A stretch of DNA of 64,000 nt. Source: Gerris lacustris (taxonomy: Eukaryota > Arthropoda > Insecta > Hemiptera > Gerridae). Location: positions 56,365,311 through 56,429,310 of the forward strand of contig OX578282.1 of the NCBI GenBank assembly GCA_951217055.1. The letters are read 5' to 3'. Of this stretch, positions 23,238 through 33,957 are shown piece by piece. The position numbers were made by a program, and so were the translations under genes. Each line of letters begins with the position of its first letter. Positions within the stretch are counted from its first letter, which is position 1. The notes beneath the pieces are model-generated. The model made no database searches. It worked only from the letters and a program-made list of their open reading frames with translations, and was not told the origin of the DNA.

Positions 23238-24107
23238 TCATATCACCTCTAAAGGAAAGAGACGGCAAATCGGTCTTGTGATGGTCGAGGCCTCAGTCTT
23301 TACTTCTGCTGAGCGTACTGCCCCATCCTGGCTTAAATTTAGCTTTTCAATTTTTCCCAGTTTCCATTTTTGTCTTGGAACTAGTTCTTCCTTTATATGA
23401 ACTATCTGGCCGATATAAGGTACATTTTTTGAATTCGGTTCCTGCTTAGCTAAAGTTCTTCTTTCCCTTAGGCTAAGCAGGTACTCTCCCCTCCAATTTT
23501 TCCAAAATCCTTCAAGTAATTTATTTCCTTTTTTCCAAAGTTGTAGAATAGTTTCCGGTGCATTACGCAATTTCAGCTCCTCCTCCGCTGAAGGTGCGAA
23601 TGTCACCGAAGTGGCCCTCAAACTTAAAAAATGTGCTGGTGTAATCGTTTCTCCCTCGTTTTCCCCCACATAAAACAAGGGACGTGAATTTAATATGGCT
23701 TCTATTTCACATGTAATGGTGACTAACTGGTCGTGGGAGAGACAAAGATTTCTAAGAGATTTTTTAAGACATCTTTTGACCATTCCTATCAATCGTTCAT
23801 AAACACCTCCCATCCATGGAGAAAATTCTGGAATAAATTTCCAAAGCATACCTATTTTTGCTATTTCCCCTTTTACAGCATCACTGCTTGTAACTTTGGC
23901 CCAGGCAGAGTTTAGGACAATAGAAGTATTTTTGAATTGCCAAGCATTATCGCTTACGCACATATTAGGGATTCCTCTCCTAGCTATAAATCTACGAAAG
24001 CTAAGCAAGAAAGCTTCTCCGGTCAGGTCCTCCACAACTTCTAGATGAATTGCTCTAGTTACAAGGCAGGTAAATAAACATACCCACACTTTAAATGCTT
24101 TGTTGCA
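23238..24107 (-). pseudogene. BEL/Pao integrase C-terminal part, copy 1
   Basis: About 290 codons. The N-terminal part of the catalytic core is present (LFTCLVTRAIHLEVVEDLT). SDNAWQF holds the second catalytic aspartate and GGVYERLIG the glutamate; the first aspartate lies upstream and is deleted. LNSRPL and TPAHFL follow, then the C-terminal domain usual in this family (KLLEGFWKNWRGEYL, then VPRQKWKLGKI, ending RPICRLFPLEVI). The frame opens at TTG right after a stop codon, so it has no true start. In an intact element, integrase joins the DNA copy to the genome. This piece cannot do that. Confidence 0.85.
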
Positions 24108-24254
24108 CAATTAGAAATTTAATTTAATTTTTATTTTTTATTTTATTTATTTATTTATTTTCCAAATTTAAACTGTCATTCACTAAACTTTCAAATTTTT
24201 TTTTTTTTTTTTACTGTAATTTACCAAACTAACATTCACTAATAGTTCTTTTTT

Positions 24255-24353
24255 GTTCTGCTAACATTTGTCCTGATCGATTTCCTCTGCTACCATTTGT
24301 CCTGATCGTATTCCTCTGCTACCATTTGTCCTGATCGTATTCCTCTGCTACCA
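24255..24353 (-). promoter_or_regulatory. Multiplied primer-binding site, unit 1
   Basis: Immediately inside LTR 2 the minus strand reads TGGTAGCAGAG (24343-24353), complementary to the 3' end of insect initiator tRNA-Met (…CTCTGCTACCA). A 29-bp block containing it is present three times in a row, with a fourth diverged copy (TGTTAGCAGAAC). Normally a single site primes minus-strand DNA synthesis. Confidence 0.75.
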
Positions 24354-24529
24354 TTTGTCGTACTCTGACAAACTTTTAACTATATAATAAGAATAAACTA
24401 ATTCTTTTGGCTTTCAAACAACAACTGAAACTTATTTTATTTTATCATGAACAAGTCAAAAGGAACAAGTTAAGAAAAACTATGTTAAAACTAATAAATT
24501 TTCAATGTCATATCTTGACATATGACACA
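24354..24529 (-). repeat. LTR 2 (shared central LTR)
   Basis: Same sequence as LTR 1. It serves as 5' LTR of the left unit and 3' LTR of the right unit. Confidence 0.85.
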
Positions 24530-24581
24530 CTCCGCCACCAAATGATCCTTTTTCTTACTGGGAAGGGATGCTGCCTCTTGT

Positions 24582-25451
24582 TCATATCACCTCTAAAGGA
24601 AAGAGACGGCAAATCGGTCTTGTGATGGTCGAGGCCTCAGTCTTTACTTCTGCTGAGCGTACTGCCCCATCCTGGCTTAAATTTAGCTTTTCAATTTTTC
24701 CCAGTTTCCATTTTTGTCTTGGAACTAGTTCTTCCTTTATATGAACTATCTGGCCGATATAAGGTACATTTTTTGAATTCGGTTCCTGCTTAGCTAAAGT
24801 TCTTCTTTCCCTTAGGCTAAGCAGGTACTCTCCCCTCCAATTTTTCCAAAATCCTTCAAGTAATTTATTTCCTTTTTTCCAAAGTTGTAGAATAGTTTCC
24901 GGTGCATTACGCAATTTCAGCTCCTCCTCCGCTGAAGGTGCGAATGTCACCGAAGTGGCCCTCAAACTTAAAAAATGTGCTGGTGTAATCGTTTCTCCCT
25001 CGTTTTCCCCCACATAAAACAAGGGACGTGAATTTAATATGGCTTCTATTTCACATGTAATGGTGACTAACTGGTCGTGGGAGAGACAAAGATTTCTAAG
25101 AGATTTTTTAAGACATCTTTTGACCATTCCTATCAATCGTTCATAAACACCTCCCATCCATGGAGAAAATTCTGGAATAAATTTCCAAAGCATACCTATT
25201 TTTGCTATTTCCCCTTTTACAGCATCACTGCTTGTAACTTTGGCCCAGGCAGAGTTTAGGACAATAGAAGTATTTTTGAATTGCCAAGCATTATCGCTTA
25301 CGCACATATTAGGGATTCCTCTCCTAGCTATAAATCTACGAAAGCTAAGCAAGAAAGCTTCTCCGGTCAGGTCCTCCACAACTTCTAGATGAATTGCTCT
25401 AGTTACAAGGCAGGTAAATAAACATACCCACACTTTAAATGCTTTGTTGCA
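24582..25451 (-). pseudogene. BEL/Pao integrase C-terminal part, copy 2
   Basis: This has the same protein as the copy at 23238-24107 over all 290 residues, exactly 1344 bp away, with the same missing first catalytic aspartate, the same SDNAWQF and GGVYERLIG motifs and the same stop before the TTG. Shared breakpoints mean the internal deletion came before the doubling. Confidence 0.85.
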
Positions 25452-25598
25452 CAATTAGAAATTTAATTTAATTTTTATTTTTTATTTTATTTATTTATTT
25501 ATTTTCCAAATTTAAACTGTCATTCACTAAACTTTCAAATTTTTTTTTTTTTTTTTACTGTAATTTACCAAACTAACATTCACTAATAGTTCTTTTTT

Positions 25599-25697
25599 GT
25601 TCTGCTAACATTTGTCCTGATCGATTTCCTCTGCTACCATTTGTCCTGATCGTATTCCTCTGCTACCATTTGTCCTGATCGTATTCCTCTGCTACCA
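25599..25697 (-). promoter_or_regulatory. Multiplied primer-binding site, unit 2
   Basis: A repeat of the arrangement in unit 1: TGGTAGCAGAG on the minus strand at 25687-25697, abutting LTR 3, with the same 29-bp block repeated. Confidence 0.75.
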
Positions 25698-25873
25698 TTT
25701 GTCGTACTCTGACAAACTTTTAACTATATAATAAGAATAAACTAATTCTTTTGGCTTTCAAACAACAACTGAAACTTATTTTATTTTATCATGAACAAGT
25801 CAAAAGGAACAAGTTAAGAAAAACTATGTTAAAACTAATAAATTTTCAATGTCATATCTTGACATATGACACA
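25698..25873 (-). repeat. LTR 3 (5' LTR of the array)
   Basis: Identical in style to LTRs 1 and 2. It is followed directly by the target duplication AATAC and then hAT sequence (TCCGTCCACGC). Confidence 0.85.
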
Positions 25874-25955
25874 AATACTCCGTCCACGCTGCTCGATTAT
25901 TCCAACTTAAACAGATATAAACAATTACAGTGACACTAAAGTGAGAAATGTGAAT

Positions 25956-26465
25956 ATGAATATGAGTGAGGATTCAACTCTACAAAATGATTCCAATTCT
26001 TTCTCCTCCAAGCAAATAGTACAAGGTAATAATATAGATATAGGACATTACATTAATAATGAATTTAAAAATTTAACGGACTTTGATTTAAAAAATATAA
26101 TTGAACTAGCTTGGAAGCCTGATGCTGACTTTACATTTCCATTTTCGATTCACAATAAAAAAGGAAAAGACGTTAAGTGCTATTTAGGGCAAAAACATTT
26201 CAACAATTATCAGTGGTTAACATATTCAAGAATTTTAAATGGTATTCTATGTAAATATTGCGTATTTTTTTCTAGTAAATTAGGCGGCGTTAATAAAAGC
26301 ACGCCTTTAAATAAATTGGTTAAAAATCCATTAACAAAATATTCAAAACTGCTTGGCAAAGATGGGGATTTGGAAGTTCATAATAACCACTTATACCATA
26401 AAGAAGCAGCACAGAAAGCTAATGAATTTATCAAAAGGGTGGAAAATCCACAAGTATTAATCTAA
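25956..26465 (+). pseudogene. hAT transposase N-terminus with TTF-type zinc finger
   Basis: 169 codons from the ATG at 25956; a second ATG two codons on is equally possible. The N-terminus is acidic and Ser-rich, with WKPDADFTFPF near the middle and YQWLTYSRILNGILCKYCVF (C-x2-C), then HNNHLYHKEAAQKA. This Cys-Cys-His-His layout is the TTF-type finger at the start of ZMYM1-like hAT transposases, which binds the element ends. The frame stops at 26465, before any catalytic or dimerisation domain, and the hAT right end follows within 370 bp, so the rest is deleted. The LTR array inserted just upstream of the start, in what would be the promoter or leader. Confidence 0.75.
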
Positions 26466-26838
26466 TTTTTTTTTAATCTTAGAATATTGTGTTTATGATC
26501 TTTTTTTTATTATCTGCAAAGGTTATTATAATGTTCAATAATTTTTTTTTATTTCATAACTGTTTGTTTCTTATTATATTTGTAAGAGTAGCTATACTAG
26601 GAATCAGTTTTTTTAAAGAGCTAATGTCCCCTTTCTGGTTTTAGAGGGGTTTTTTATGGAGCTTATGCAATACTTCAAGTTTATTCGGGGGGGGGGGGGA
26701 CTTGATATTTTGGGTTCTAAATGTATAAGATCGTCTATCGTAGTTTTCTAATTATTTTGAGGAGAAGAGGGGAAATAAGGACAATGATATTGATTACCCC
26801 CCCCAAAACTTACCCCTAGGACCGCCCCTGCCCCCTCA

Positions 26839-27005
26839 TACCTTTTGAACGGTTTGAGATAAATTAATGAAACTTGGGAAATCCGTACCATGCTCCCAGG
26901 CGCTGAAATCTACCATGTTTATCCTTTTTACTTTCTCATATAAAGAGAAAGTATTTTTTCCCTATAGGGGGGCAAAATATTGGAGATATAGAAGAAAGAG
27001 TTTAT
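26839..27005 (+). repeat. Right half of the repeat split by the hAT, then a B scrap
   Basis: CCTTTTGAACGGTTTGAGAT continues the GGGTGGTCCATT repeat from left of the hAT. Positions 26926-26955 carry the TTTACTTTCTCATATAAAGA start of family B. Confidence 0.5.
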
Positions 27006-29600
27006 GAAAAATTGTATTTTACTAATCATTTCGTCGTCGTTGGGACACCACTCGATTATATAAATGATATTAATTACAGCTATGATTAAAGGATTTAATT
27101 ATGCAGGAGTATAAGGTATTTTTAAATTTTAATATAAAATCGTCGAGGTTTAATTGAAGACTCCTACAAAGGATAAGAATCTGTACAAAGAAAGTATTTA
27201 AACAGGATTTTTCTTGCTTACTTAATACTCGTAACAATAAGGTAAGCTATCAATTACAATAAGTACCGTTCGCTTTTTAGATTTTTAAAAGAACATAAAG
27301 ATAACAGAACGAATATAATAGTTGACGATCTGAAAAGAAATTGAGGTAGAAAGAAGAAAAATAAGATTGTAGAATAAAAACTAGAGATCAGGTTAAAAAT
27401 ATTAAGAAAAATGTCTGAACTACTCCTTGGGGTATGGATCTTTATCCAAACTCAATCGCAAATCGGCGTTACATTTGAAGCAAATCGGCATAATGCCATG
27501 TTACCCCAGAGGGTTTTACACGATAGATTACGTAATTATTAAACGCTGTGCATGCGATTAGTTAGTACTCCTGGATTATTTGTTGGTAAAATGATGCGCT
27601 GTGCAACTTTCCTTTTCTCTCAAATAGTTTGGAAGATAAAGCAACCATTCATGAAAATGGTCGCCTTATTGAGCAAAATGGCGAATCTAACCCCCCCCCC
27701 CCCCCCTCTTTAATGGATGTCAGCATCATTAAATCAAGCTCTGTGGAAAAATAAATCCAAATGCTTCACGGTTAATGTACATCATTATTTCATATACATT
27801 AAATAATTGACTGCTTCCCAGATTTGCATTGAAATGTTTTTAATAAATGTTAAATAAAGAATGTTCATTTGCTAATTAAAATTGCTGTTATTTAAACAAA
27901 GCATTGGAAATATCTATAGAACATTACTATGCAAATAACATGATAATTCACCTTACAAATTTAATTTACCGTAGCCAATTAATTTTATGTTGTTCTGGCG
28001 TTGGTTTGACCTCATAGTATAACAAGGAATACTAGTAATTCAGTGAAAGGCTGTCCAATTAGTGAGAACCCTTAGCTTTCTGATGTGTTAACACTTGTAA
28101 AATAAGAGCCCATCAACCCTTTTAGCGTCCTTTACCCTATGGACCAAGAACCCAATTAACTTAAGTTACTAATAAATTCCTACGACCTATCCCTTCGCCC
28201 TTTCTTTGTGAGCCGAACTCGTATTGTGTATAGTAAGTGAAACAAACATCAATATTATATTCTTCAGCCTTTCTCGCATTTTGTCACAATAAATTATATC
28301 TGAGAATGATACATTTTAAATGATAACTCTGAAGGCGCGATACATTTGATCATGATATATCTATTAGTAATACATCTAACTGTAAAACTGGTATTGATCT
28401 TTTACGATCATTAATATTATTTATTCTACATTTTCTTTTCTCATTTTTCACAGTGAATCGTGTATATTATGATTATGATAATGATAAATCCAAGAGTGAT
28501 ACAATTTTATAAAGTGATAAAATTAACAATGATAAATCTGGTAGTTTGTGATAAATCAGAAATTCTATCAAATTATAAATTTTAACAGTTATAAATTAAA
28601 TTATAATAAACATAATTATAAAAATCAAATAGCCATTTATAAACATAAGAATTATAAACCTTATGTTGATATATCTAAGCCTGTTCTGTTAAATAATAGT
28701 TCAAAATCAAAATCTGAGAGTGACAAATTTTATACCGATAAAACTAACAATGATAATTTTTATATAAATTATGTTAATGATTTTGATAGTTTCTGGTGCA
28801 TTTTATAGGGCTTAACTAATTAAATACTATTTATAGTGATCCTAAATGGTCAAAATTTCAAGATAAAAAGAACTTTTTATATATTACGTTTTTAAATTTT
28901 CTGTTGAATCGTATGTAATGTTGATAATATAATTGTTATTGTTATATAATATATAATAGTGAAAAAAAAAGTTCCGAATTTATTTACTTCACATAAATGA
29001 CAACCATCTAGAGAGCTGATCTTAAACCTATAAAAGGACACAATCTTGGACAATTGGAAATTGGACAACACACAATTGAACAAATCTTTGTACAACGGAT
29101 CTCCCCAACACCAAATCTAAACCGTTCCATCGATGTATTTGAAATAATATAAATAATATAATCGATATTTCCTGTTTTCCTGCCATTCAATGTTTATCTA
29201 TCACAAATTTAAGATTACGTAAATATGGGACATGGCAAAACAAATAAAATAACTTGCGGATTTTTTCCGAACTAACTTTCCGTACAGCAAAATTTGCTTA
29301 AAACCAATTAAATTCTGCTGAAAGATGGCTAAAAGTATTAAAATATTGCATTGTCATCGTGTTCTGAGCTATGCTAAAAGTTTCAAATGTCTAGCTATTT
29401 GGGAAGTTAGTTAGAAAACGATTGCCACATTTTTACCGGACAAACAAACAAGCAAGAAAGCAAGCTAATAAAAACGTAGTAAAATGTGGTCGGTGTCCCT
29501 TTGAATTCTTCGGCAGCTCCGCCTTATTGCATCATCCCGAGAAAGGATTACCCAGAGTAAAGGAACCCCCGGGAAAATCCAGGTACAAATATACGGTTTA
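27006..29600. other. AT-rich, no supported gene
   Basis: A C run lies at 27690-27707. The open frame at 28548-28808 (plus; opens with GTG; Lys/Asn/Tyr-rich) shows no recognisable domain and follows the local AATA-rich composition. Nothing else was identified. Confidence 0.35.
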
Positions 29601-29607
29601 GAAAACC

Positions 29608-29650
29608 GGTATAAATACACCGTTCTTCTCTCAAGTCGTCACTATTCACT
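29608..29650 (+). promoter_or_regulatory. Possible TATA promoter
   Basis: CCGGTATAAATACACCG places TATAAATA at 29610-29617 in a locally GC-richer stretch. No gene or LTR could be tied to it, so it may be part of an unrecognised element. Confidence 0.25.
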
Positions 29651-30671
29651 ATAATATTATGTGTTTGCTTCGAGTCAACATCACGATGTACCTCAGCCTA
29701 TGATACCATGTAATGTTGATAATATACCTAATTTTTAGTAGTAGAAGCGAAACGTCGGACTTTAACCCCTTCGTGGTGCATATTTTACCGGAAAATCAAG
29801 TTTTTTTATTACGAGCCAATCTGCGGTAGTCTACGCACTAAGTTAATTAAAGTATAGTTTAGTTTTAATCCTCTATTTTCATTAGAATAATAAGTTAATT
29901 GTTACTTGAATTAGTCTGAACAACTTGTTAATTTTAAGTTTATATTTAGCTTACTGAAGTTAGAACTAATTCATCTTTGTTATTATAATCCCTTTCTCTA
30001 ACTATATTTCTGAATGTCAAAACCATTCTGAAATGTTTCCACCTCGATTCCTTATTGTTCTGAAAGTTATTAAATACTTATATCTTATAAGCAAATAATG
30101 ATATAATTCTGCGAATTAATTTCTCTTTACAACGAATTAGAATGAAATTATTGCGGTGCGGTTTAATAAAAACAATTTAGTTTAACCTCTTGTTTTTATT
30201 AAACCGTTGTTTTTATTAACCGTATTAACATTGTTAAACAATATTATTTTTATTAAACCATACCTCACTAATTACATTCAAATTCATTATTTCAACGGTT
30301 AATAATTAAAATCTTATTTTGAAACAAATAATAACTTTTGTTTTATTAAAACTCTTCTTTGTATAATGAAGTTTTTTTAGAATTTGATTGTGCGTACAAA
30401 ATTGTTTTATAACTAAATATATTATTGTTATATCTTTGATTTACATAAATATTACTATTTAAATACTTATATTATATTACTATTAAATATATAATATAAC
30501 GTCCAAGAAATCCTGCTTAACATAAGAATTTAGTCATTTATTTCCAATAGTTTAAATCAAGTTAATTAAAGTTAGTTTATCAAATTATTTTTTTTAACGA
30601 TTTTTCAACATTTGTAATATAGGTATAAACATTTATTAAAATATGTATTAAAATTATTAAACATAATTGTT
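29651..30671. other. AT-rich, nothing recognised
   Basis: The ROAM-like AAGCGAAACGTCGGAC at 29747-29762 faintly recalls a ribozyme tail but lacks the rest. AT-rich sequence otherwise. Confidence 0.3.
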
Positions 30672-31950
30672 TCCGAGCTTATCAAAGGTATTATTCATTT
30701 TTACTGGATAATAGTCCAGTCAAATGGTGCATGAAAAGAGCTCAAAGTGGAAAGTTCTGGTGTAATTGTTGTTAGTGGCTTACTTTATGTTTTTTGGGGT
30801 GCTGAACACGAATCTGAAGTTGTCCAACAAAATTTCCCTCGGCAAATATGAGAAATCATCGAAAAACTATAAAAAAATAAAGGTTTTTTATTGGTTTTCA
30901 GCTTATAACTTGCAAAGCAATCTACTAACGCAAAACGTGGTCTAGTAGTAAAATAAAAAGGAGAAAATAATCTACAATTTATGTCTCTAACATTTATTTG
31001 TACGTCGTATGGTTTTCACGCAAATGGGAGTTGAAATATTGGGAAGAGGTGGCGGGTGGAGGGTACAGGCTGAAGGGTAAACGGTTGGTGGCCAGACTGC
31101 GCTGGCAGTTAATTTTATGTTTTTGGGTGTGCTGAACACGAATCTAAAGTTGTCCAACAAAAATTTTACACGCAAATATGAGAAATCATCATAAAACCAC
31201 TTTTTACTTTTATTTTTTTAGTCGATTTCGCCGTATAACTTACAAAACAAGCTATTCACGCAAAAAGTGGAAGAGTAGTAAAATAAAGAGGAGAAAATAA
31301 CCTACAAATTATTTCTTAACCATTTTTTTGTAAGTCGAATGGTTTCTATGCAAAAGAGGGGTTGAAATAACCGGGAAATCAGTAATTTTTGAAAAACAAC
31401 AAGTAACAATATTAATATTTATTCTTTATTTCATGTAGGTAAACATTGTTATTGGATATTTCAACCCCTCTTTTGCATAGAAACCATTCGACTTACAAAA
31501 AAATGGTAAAGAAATAATTTGTAGGTTATTTCCTCCTCTTTATTTTACTACTCTTCCACTTTTTGCTTAAATAGCTTTCTTTGAAAGTTATAAGGCGAAA
31601 TCCACTAAAAAAATAAAAGTGATTAGTGGTTTTATGATGATTTCTCATATTTGCGTGTAAAATTTTTGTTGGACAACTTTAGATTCGTGTTCAGCACACC
31701 CAAAAACATAAAATTAACTGCCAGCGCAGTCTGGCCACCAACCGTTTACCCTTCAGCCTGTACCCTCCACCCGCCACCTCTTCCCAATATTTCAACTCCC
31801 ATTTGCGTGAAAACCATACGACGTACAAATAAATGTTAGAGACATAAATTGTAGATTATTTTCTCCTTTTTATTTTACTACTAGACCACATTTTGCGTTA
31901 GTAGATTGCTTTGCAAGTTATAAGCTGAAAACCAATAAAAAAACCTTTTT

Positions 31951-32114
31951 TTTTATATAAAATATAGGAGCGTCTATGGAGGTCATCTTAAGGAAAAATG
32001 AAAAAGTCTCTCCACTTAAAAACACACACACTGATGATGGCCTTATAAGGCTGAAAGCTGCTTTGGCTATTAAAAAGTTAATTTTTAAGTGGAGAGACTT
32101 TTTCATTTTTCCTT
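31951..32114 (+). mobile_element. Insertion in the right hairpin arm with 31-bp inverted repeats
   Basis: Compared with the left arm, the right arm has extra sequence between CAATAAAAAAACC and TATAGTTTTTC. It contains perfect 31-bp inverted repeats (31992-32022 and 32082-32112; core AAGTCTCTCCACTT) around the hammerhead-like sequence at 32031-32069. A T/A-rich leader and GGAGCGTCTATGGAGG precede it. Confidence 0.8.
32022..32082 (+). ncRNA. Hammerhead-like ribozyme candidate
   Basis: CTGATGA (32031-32037) is followed by a GCCTT/AGGC stem II (32040-32051), GAAA (32053-32056), a short stem III (GC/GC around TGCTTTG), then U-A at 32068-32069, where A would be the cleavage base. The flanking 31-bp inverted repeats would be an extended stem I. 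Against activity: one unpaired base at each side of stem II, and the bases next to the core in stem I (CACACA against TTAAAA) do not pair well. Such motifs occur in Penelope-like elements. Most likely active or recently active among the motifs in this window, but untested. Confidence 0.5.
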
Positions 32115-32360
32115 TTTTTTATAGTTTTTCGATGATTTCTCATATTTGCCGAGGGAAATTTTGTTGGACAACTTCAGATTCGTGTTCAGCACCCCAAAAA
32201 ACATAAAGTAAGCCACTAACAACAATTACACCAGAACTTTCCACTTCTAACTACTATTTGACTGGACTAATAAATCTAGTTTCCGAGATATAGATGGAAT
32301 ATAAATCAGATTTTGTTATGAAAATCGAAAATGTAACAACTTGAACACTTCTTTTAAAAT

Positions 32361-32736
32361 AGAATGCCAATTGATGTGGCACATAGCTTCCTCGCATGCT
32401 ATCTCGTTCTTTATTGGTTCTATATTTTCCCAAGCCATTATTGTCTAATTTGTTTAATTGTTTCCTCCGTTTTTTAATCTGTCAAAATTGTTTGGATTTT
32501 TTACATAAATTAAAGTATCAATTTAGCAAAAGTTAATGAGCGCAGACGGTTCAAATTAATCTAGGGCTATCTGCGGGCTACTTTCGATAAACTATAAAAG
32601 TTTCATACAAATCAGATAAGAACTTTTGAAGCTATAGGTGTAAATAAATGTATGTTTGTGCGCTTGTAGAAGAAAAACAAATGATCGCAGAAGGTTGAAA
32701 CTTATATGGGACCAACAATGAGCTAATTATCACCTA
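32361..32736 (-). repeat. Family A copy, left part (split by 7.6-kb insertion)
   Basis: Begins with the tail GCCAATTGATGTGGCACATA and runs in normal order to GGGACCAACAATGAGCTAAT, where it is cut at a TA. The rest resumes at 40343. Confidence 0.8.
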
Positions 32737-33394
32737 CACTGAAAAAAATCGGGGTCAGATAGTGGCAGAGATTGCTGTTTTATATAAGAACCCATGATTC
32801 ATGTTATTTTATCATGGAATCATCGTTTTATCGGCAAAACACAGATCCGTTGTCGATGAATTATAGTTTTTGAAAACTATAGTGAAGGAATATAACTTTA
32901 ACTGTGAATCATGTGGTATAAACTATGTTGGTAATGTGATACAGTAATAGGCACATGAAACATAGAAGTCAAAACTATAATCAAAAGTGAAATTACAATA
33001 TAGTTTAGCAAGCTATGAATCTTAGTTTAATGCATATGTAATATGGGAAATTAACCGAAATGAAATTACCAATGGAATGTAGAGAACAAACTATGTTTCA
33101 ATGAATTACAAACTATATATCACAGTTTAAAAAAGATGTAACATGGACCATTATCAATAATGAAAAAGGCCATGCATTTTGACGGATATCTATGTTTCAC
33201 AGATCATAAATTTGATATTTCCTATGATTTGAGTGAAATTGACTGTGTTTCAATGAATGGTGTCTAACTCACACCTTTCGAGTTGTATTTTTTGCTTGTT
33301 TAGGGCAAAATACCCTCTCCCCCTCCCCTCTATTTTAACTATAAGCCCTCGGGGAAAAAAAACTTGCGTTTAGGGCTATCACCTGCATAAATGA

Positions 33395-33725
33395 AGCGAT
33401 CGTAACTAGCTTCCTATACACATTCAACGATATATGCACGTGTCTGTGTGTGTCTGAAACGTATGACGATAACTTGAGTAAATGTTGACCGATTTTGATT
33501 AAATTTGGTACAGATGCTCATTTTACCTATACCCAGGATGAGTTCGTTGGACTGCGCATCCGCCCAAGTGTTCGCACGCAACGTGAACCTCAATATTAAT
33601 ACTGGAATTTTAGGACGGAAAAAAATTATAACTTCGTCTATTCGACGAGACAGACAATTTTTTTCAAATACAATTTTTTTTAGTAAAACCAGTGACACCG
33701 TTATAAATTCTAATAATCTATAATG
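33395..33725 (+). repeat. L-type repeat body
   Basis: GACGATAACTTGAGTAAATG, GATGAGTTCGTTGGACTGCG and TTTTTTAGTAAAACCAGTGA match 8990-9260 on the opposite strand, but the family A ends are absent here. Confidence 0.65.
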
Positions 33726-33957
33726 CATCTATAATGCATGCACGAGTTTCACCTGATATAGAATGAACAAATTTTGGTAAATTTGGATTGCAGCCACATC
33801 TACTTTGATTAGAATATGACACCTATAATTATTATGTATTGCATACTATATAAAATGTAATGATGACATCAGCGTGGAAAAATTACGTTTTAAAAGTAAT
33901 CTGCCTAGTTTTTAACAACTAGAAACCGTTAAAGCAGTATTATATGTTCAGAAAGTA
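33726..33957. other. AT-rich interior of the 7.6-kb insertion
   Basis: Nothing recognised. Confidence 0.3.

Larger units (their letters stand above)
23005..25878 (-). mobile_element. LTR-internal-LTR-internal-LTR array (BEL/Pao type)
   Basis: Three copies of a 176-bp LTR (23010-23185, 24354-24529, 25698-25873) alternate with two internal regions, giving an exact 1344-bp period. On the minus strand the LTR starts TGTGTCATATG and ends GTACGACAAA. The whole array is flanked by the 5-bp direct repeat AATAC (23005-23009 and 25874-25878). Each internal region keeps only a leader and the last part of integrase, so this is a deleted, non-autonomous derivative. The two units appear identical, implying recent tandem formation by LTR recombination or an assembly duplication. 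Confidence 0.85.
21864..26830 (+). mobile_element. hAT element with 8-bp TSD, LTR array nested inside
   Basis: The ends are CAAGGGCGGTCC on the left and, read inward on the minus strand, CAGGGGCGGTCC on the right. The direct repeat CCCCCTCA flanks both sides (21856-21863 and 26831-26838). CAGGG-type ends and 8-bp duplications define hAT elements (established knowledge). Without the nested LTR array the element is about 2.1 kb and holds only the first part of its transposase gene, so it could move only with an enzyme supplied elsewhere. It inserted into an older dispersed repeat. Confidence 0.85.
30714..32267. mobile_element. Long hairpin (foldback) element, TA-flanked
   Basis: Two arms, 30714-31366 and about 31459-32267, are inverted copies around a loop of about 90 bp. 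Ends are GTCCAGTCAAAT and ATTTGACTGGAC, flanked by TA on both sides (30712-30713 and 32268-32269). Arm identity is high: a 62-codon frame is the same in both arms (30987-31175 minus, 31651-31839 plus). Each arm is itself a diverged direct dimer (GCTGAACACG at 30801 and 31131, offset 330 bp). The right arm is about 155 bp longer because of one insertion. Transcription through it would give a long double-stranded RNA. Confidence 0.9.

Noticed and set aside
24108..24110. Start codon of the BEL/Pao integrase frame
   Set aside because: The codon is TTG directly after a stop; the frame is a deletion remnant without a true start.
28548..28808. 86-codon Lys/Asn/Tyr-rich protein
   Set aside because: Opens with GTG, composition equals the surrounding AT-rich DNA, no domain recognised.
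30987..31839. Two identical 62-residue proteins, one per strand
   Set aside because: They are the two arms of one hairpin; the match reflects arm identity, not a gene pair.
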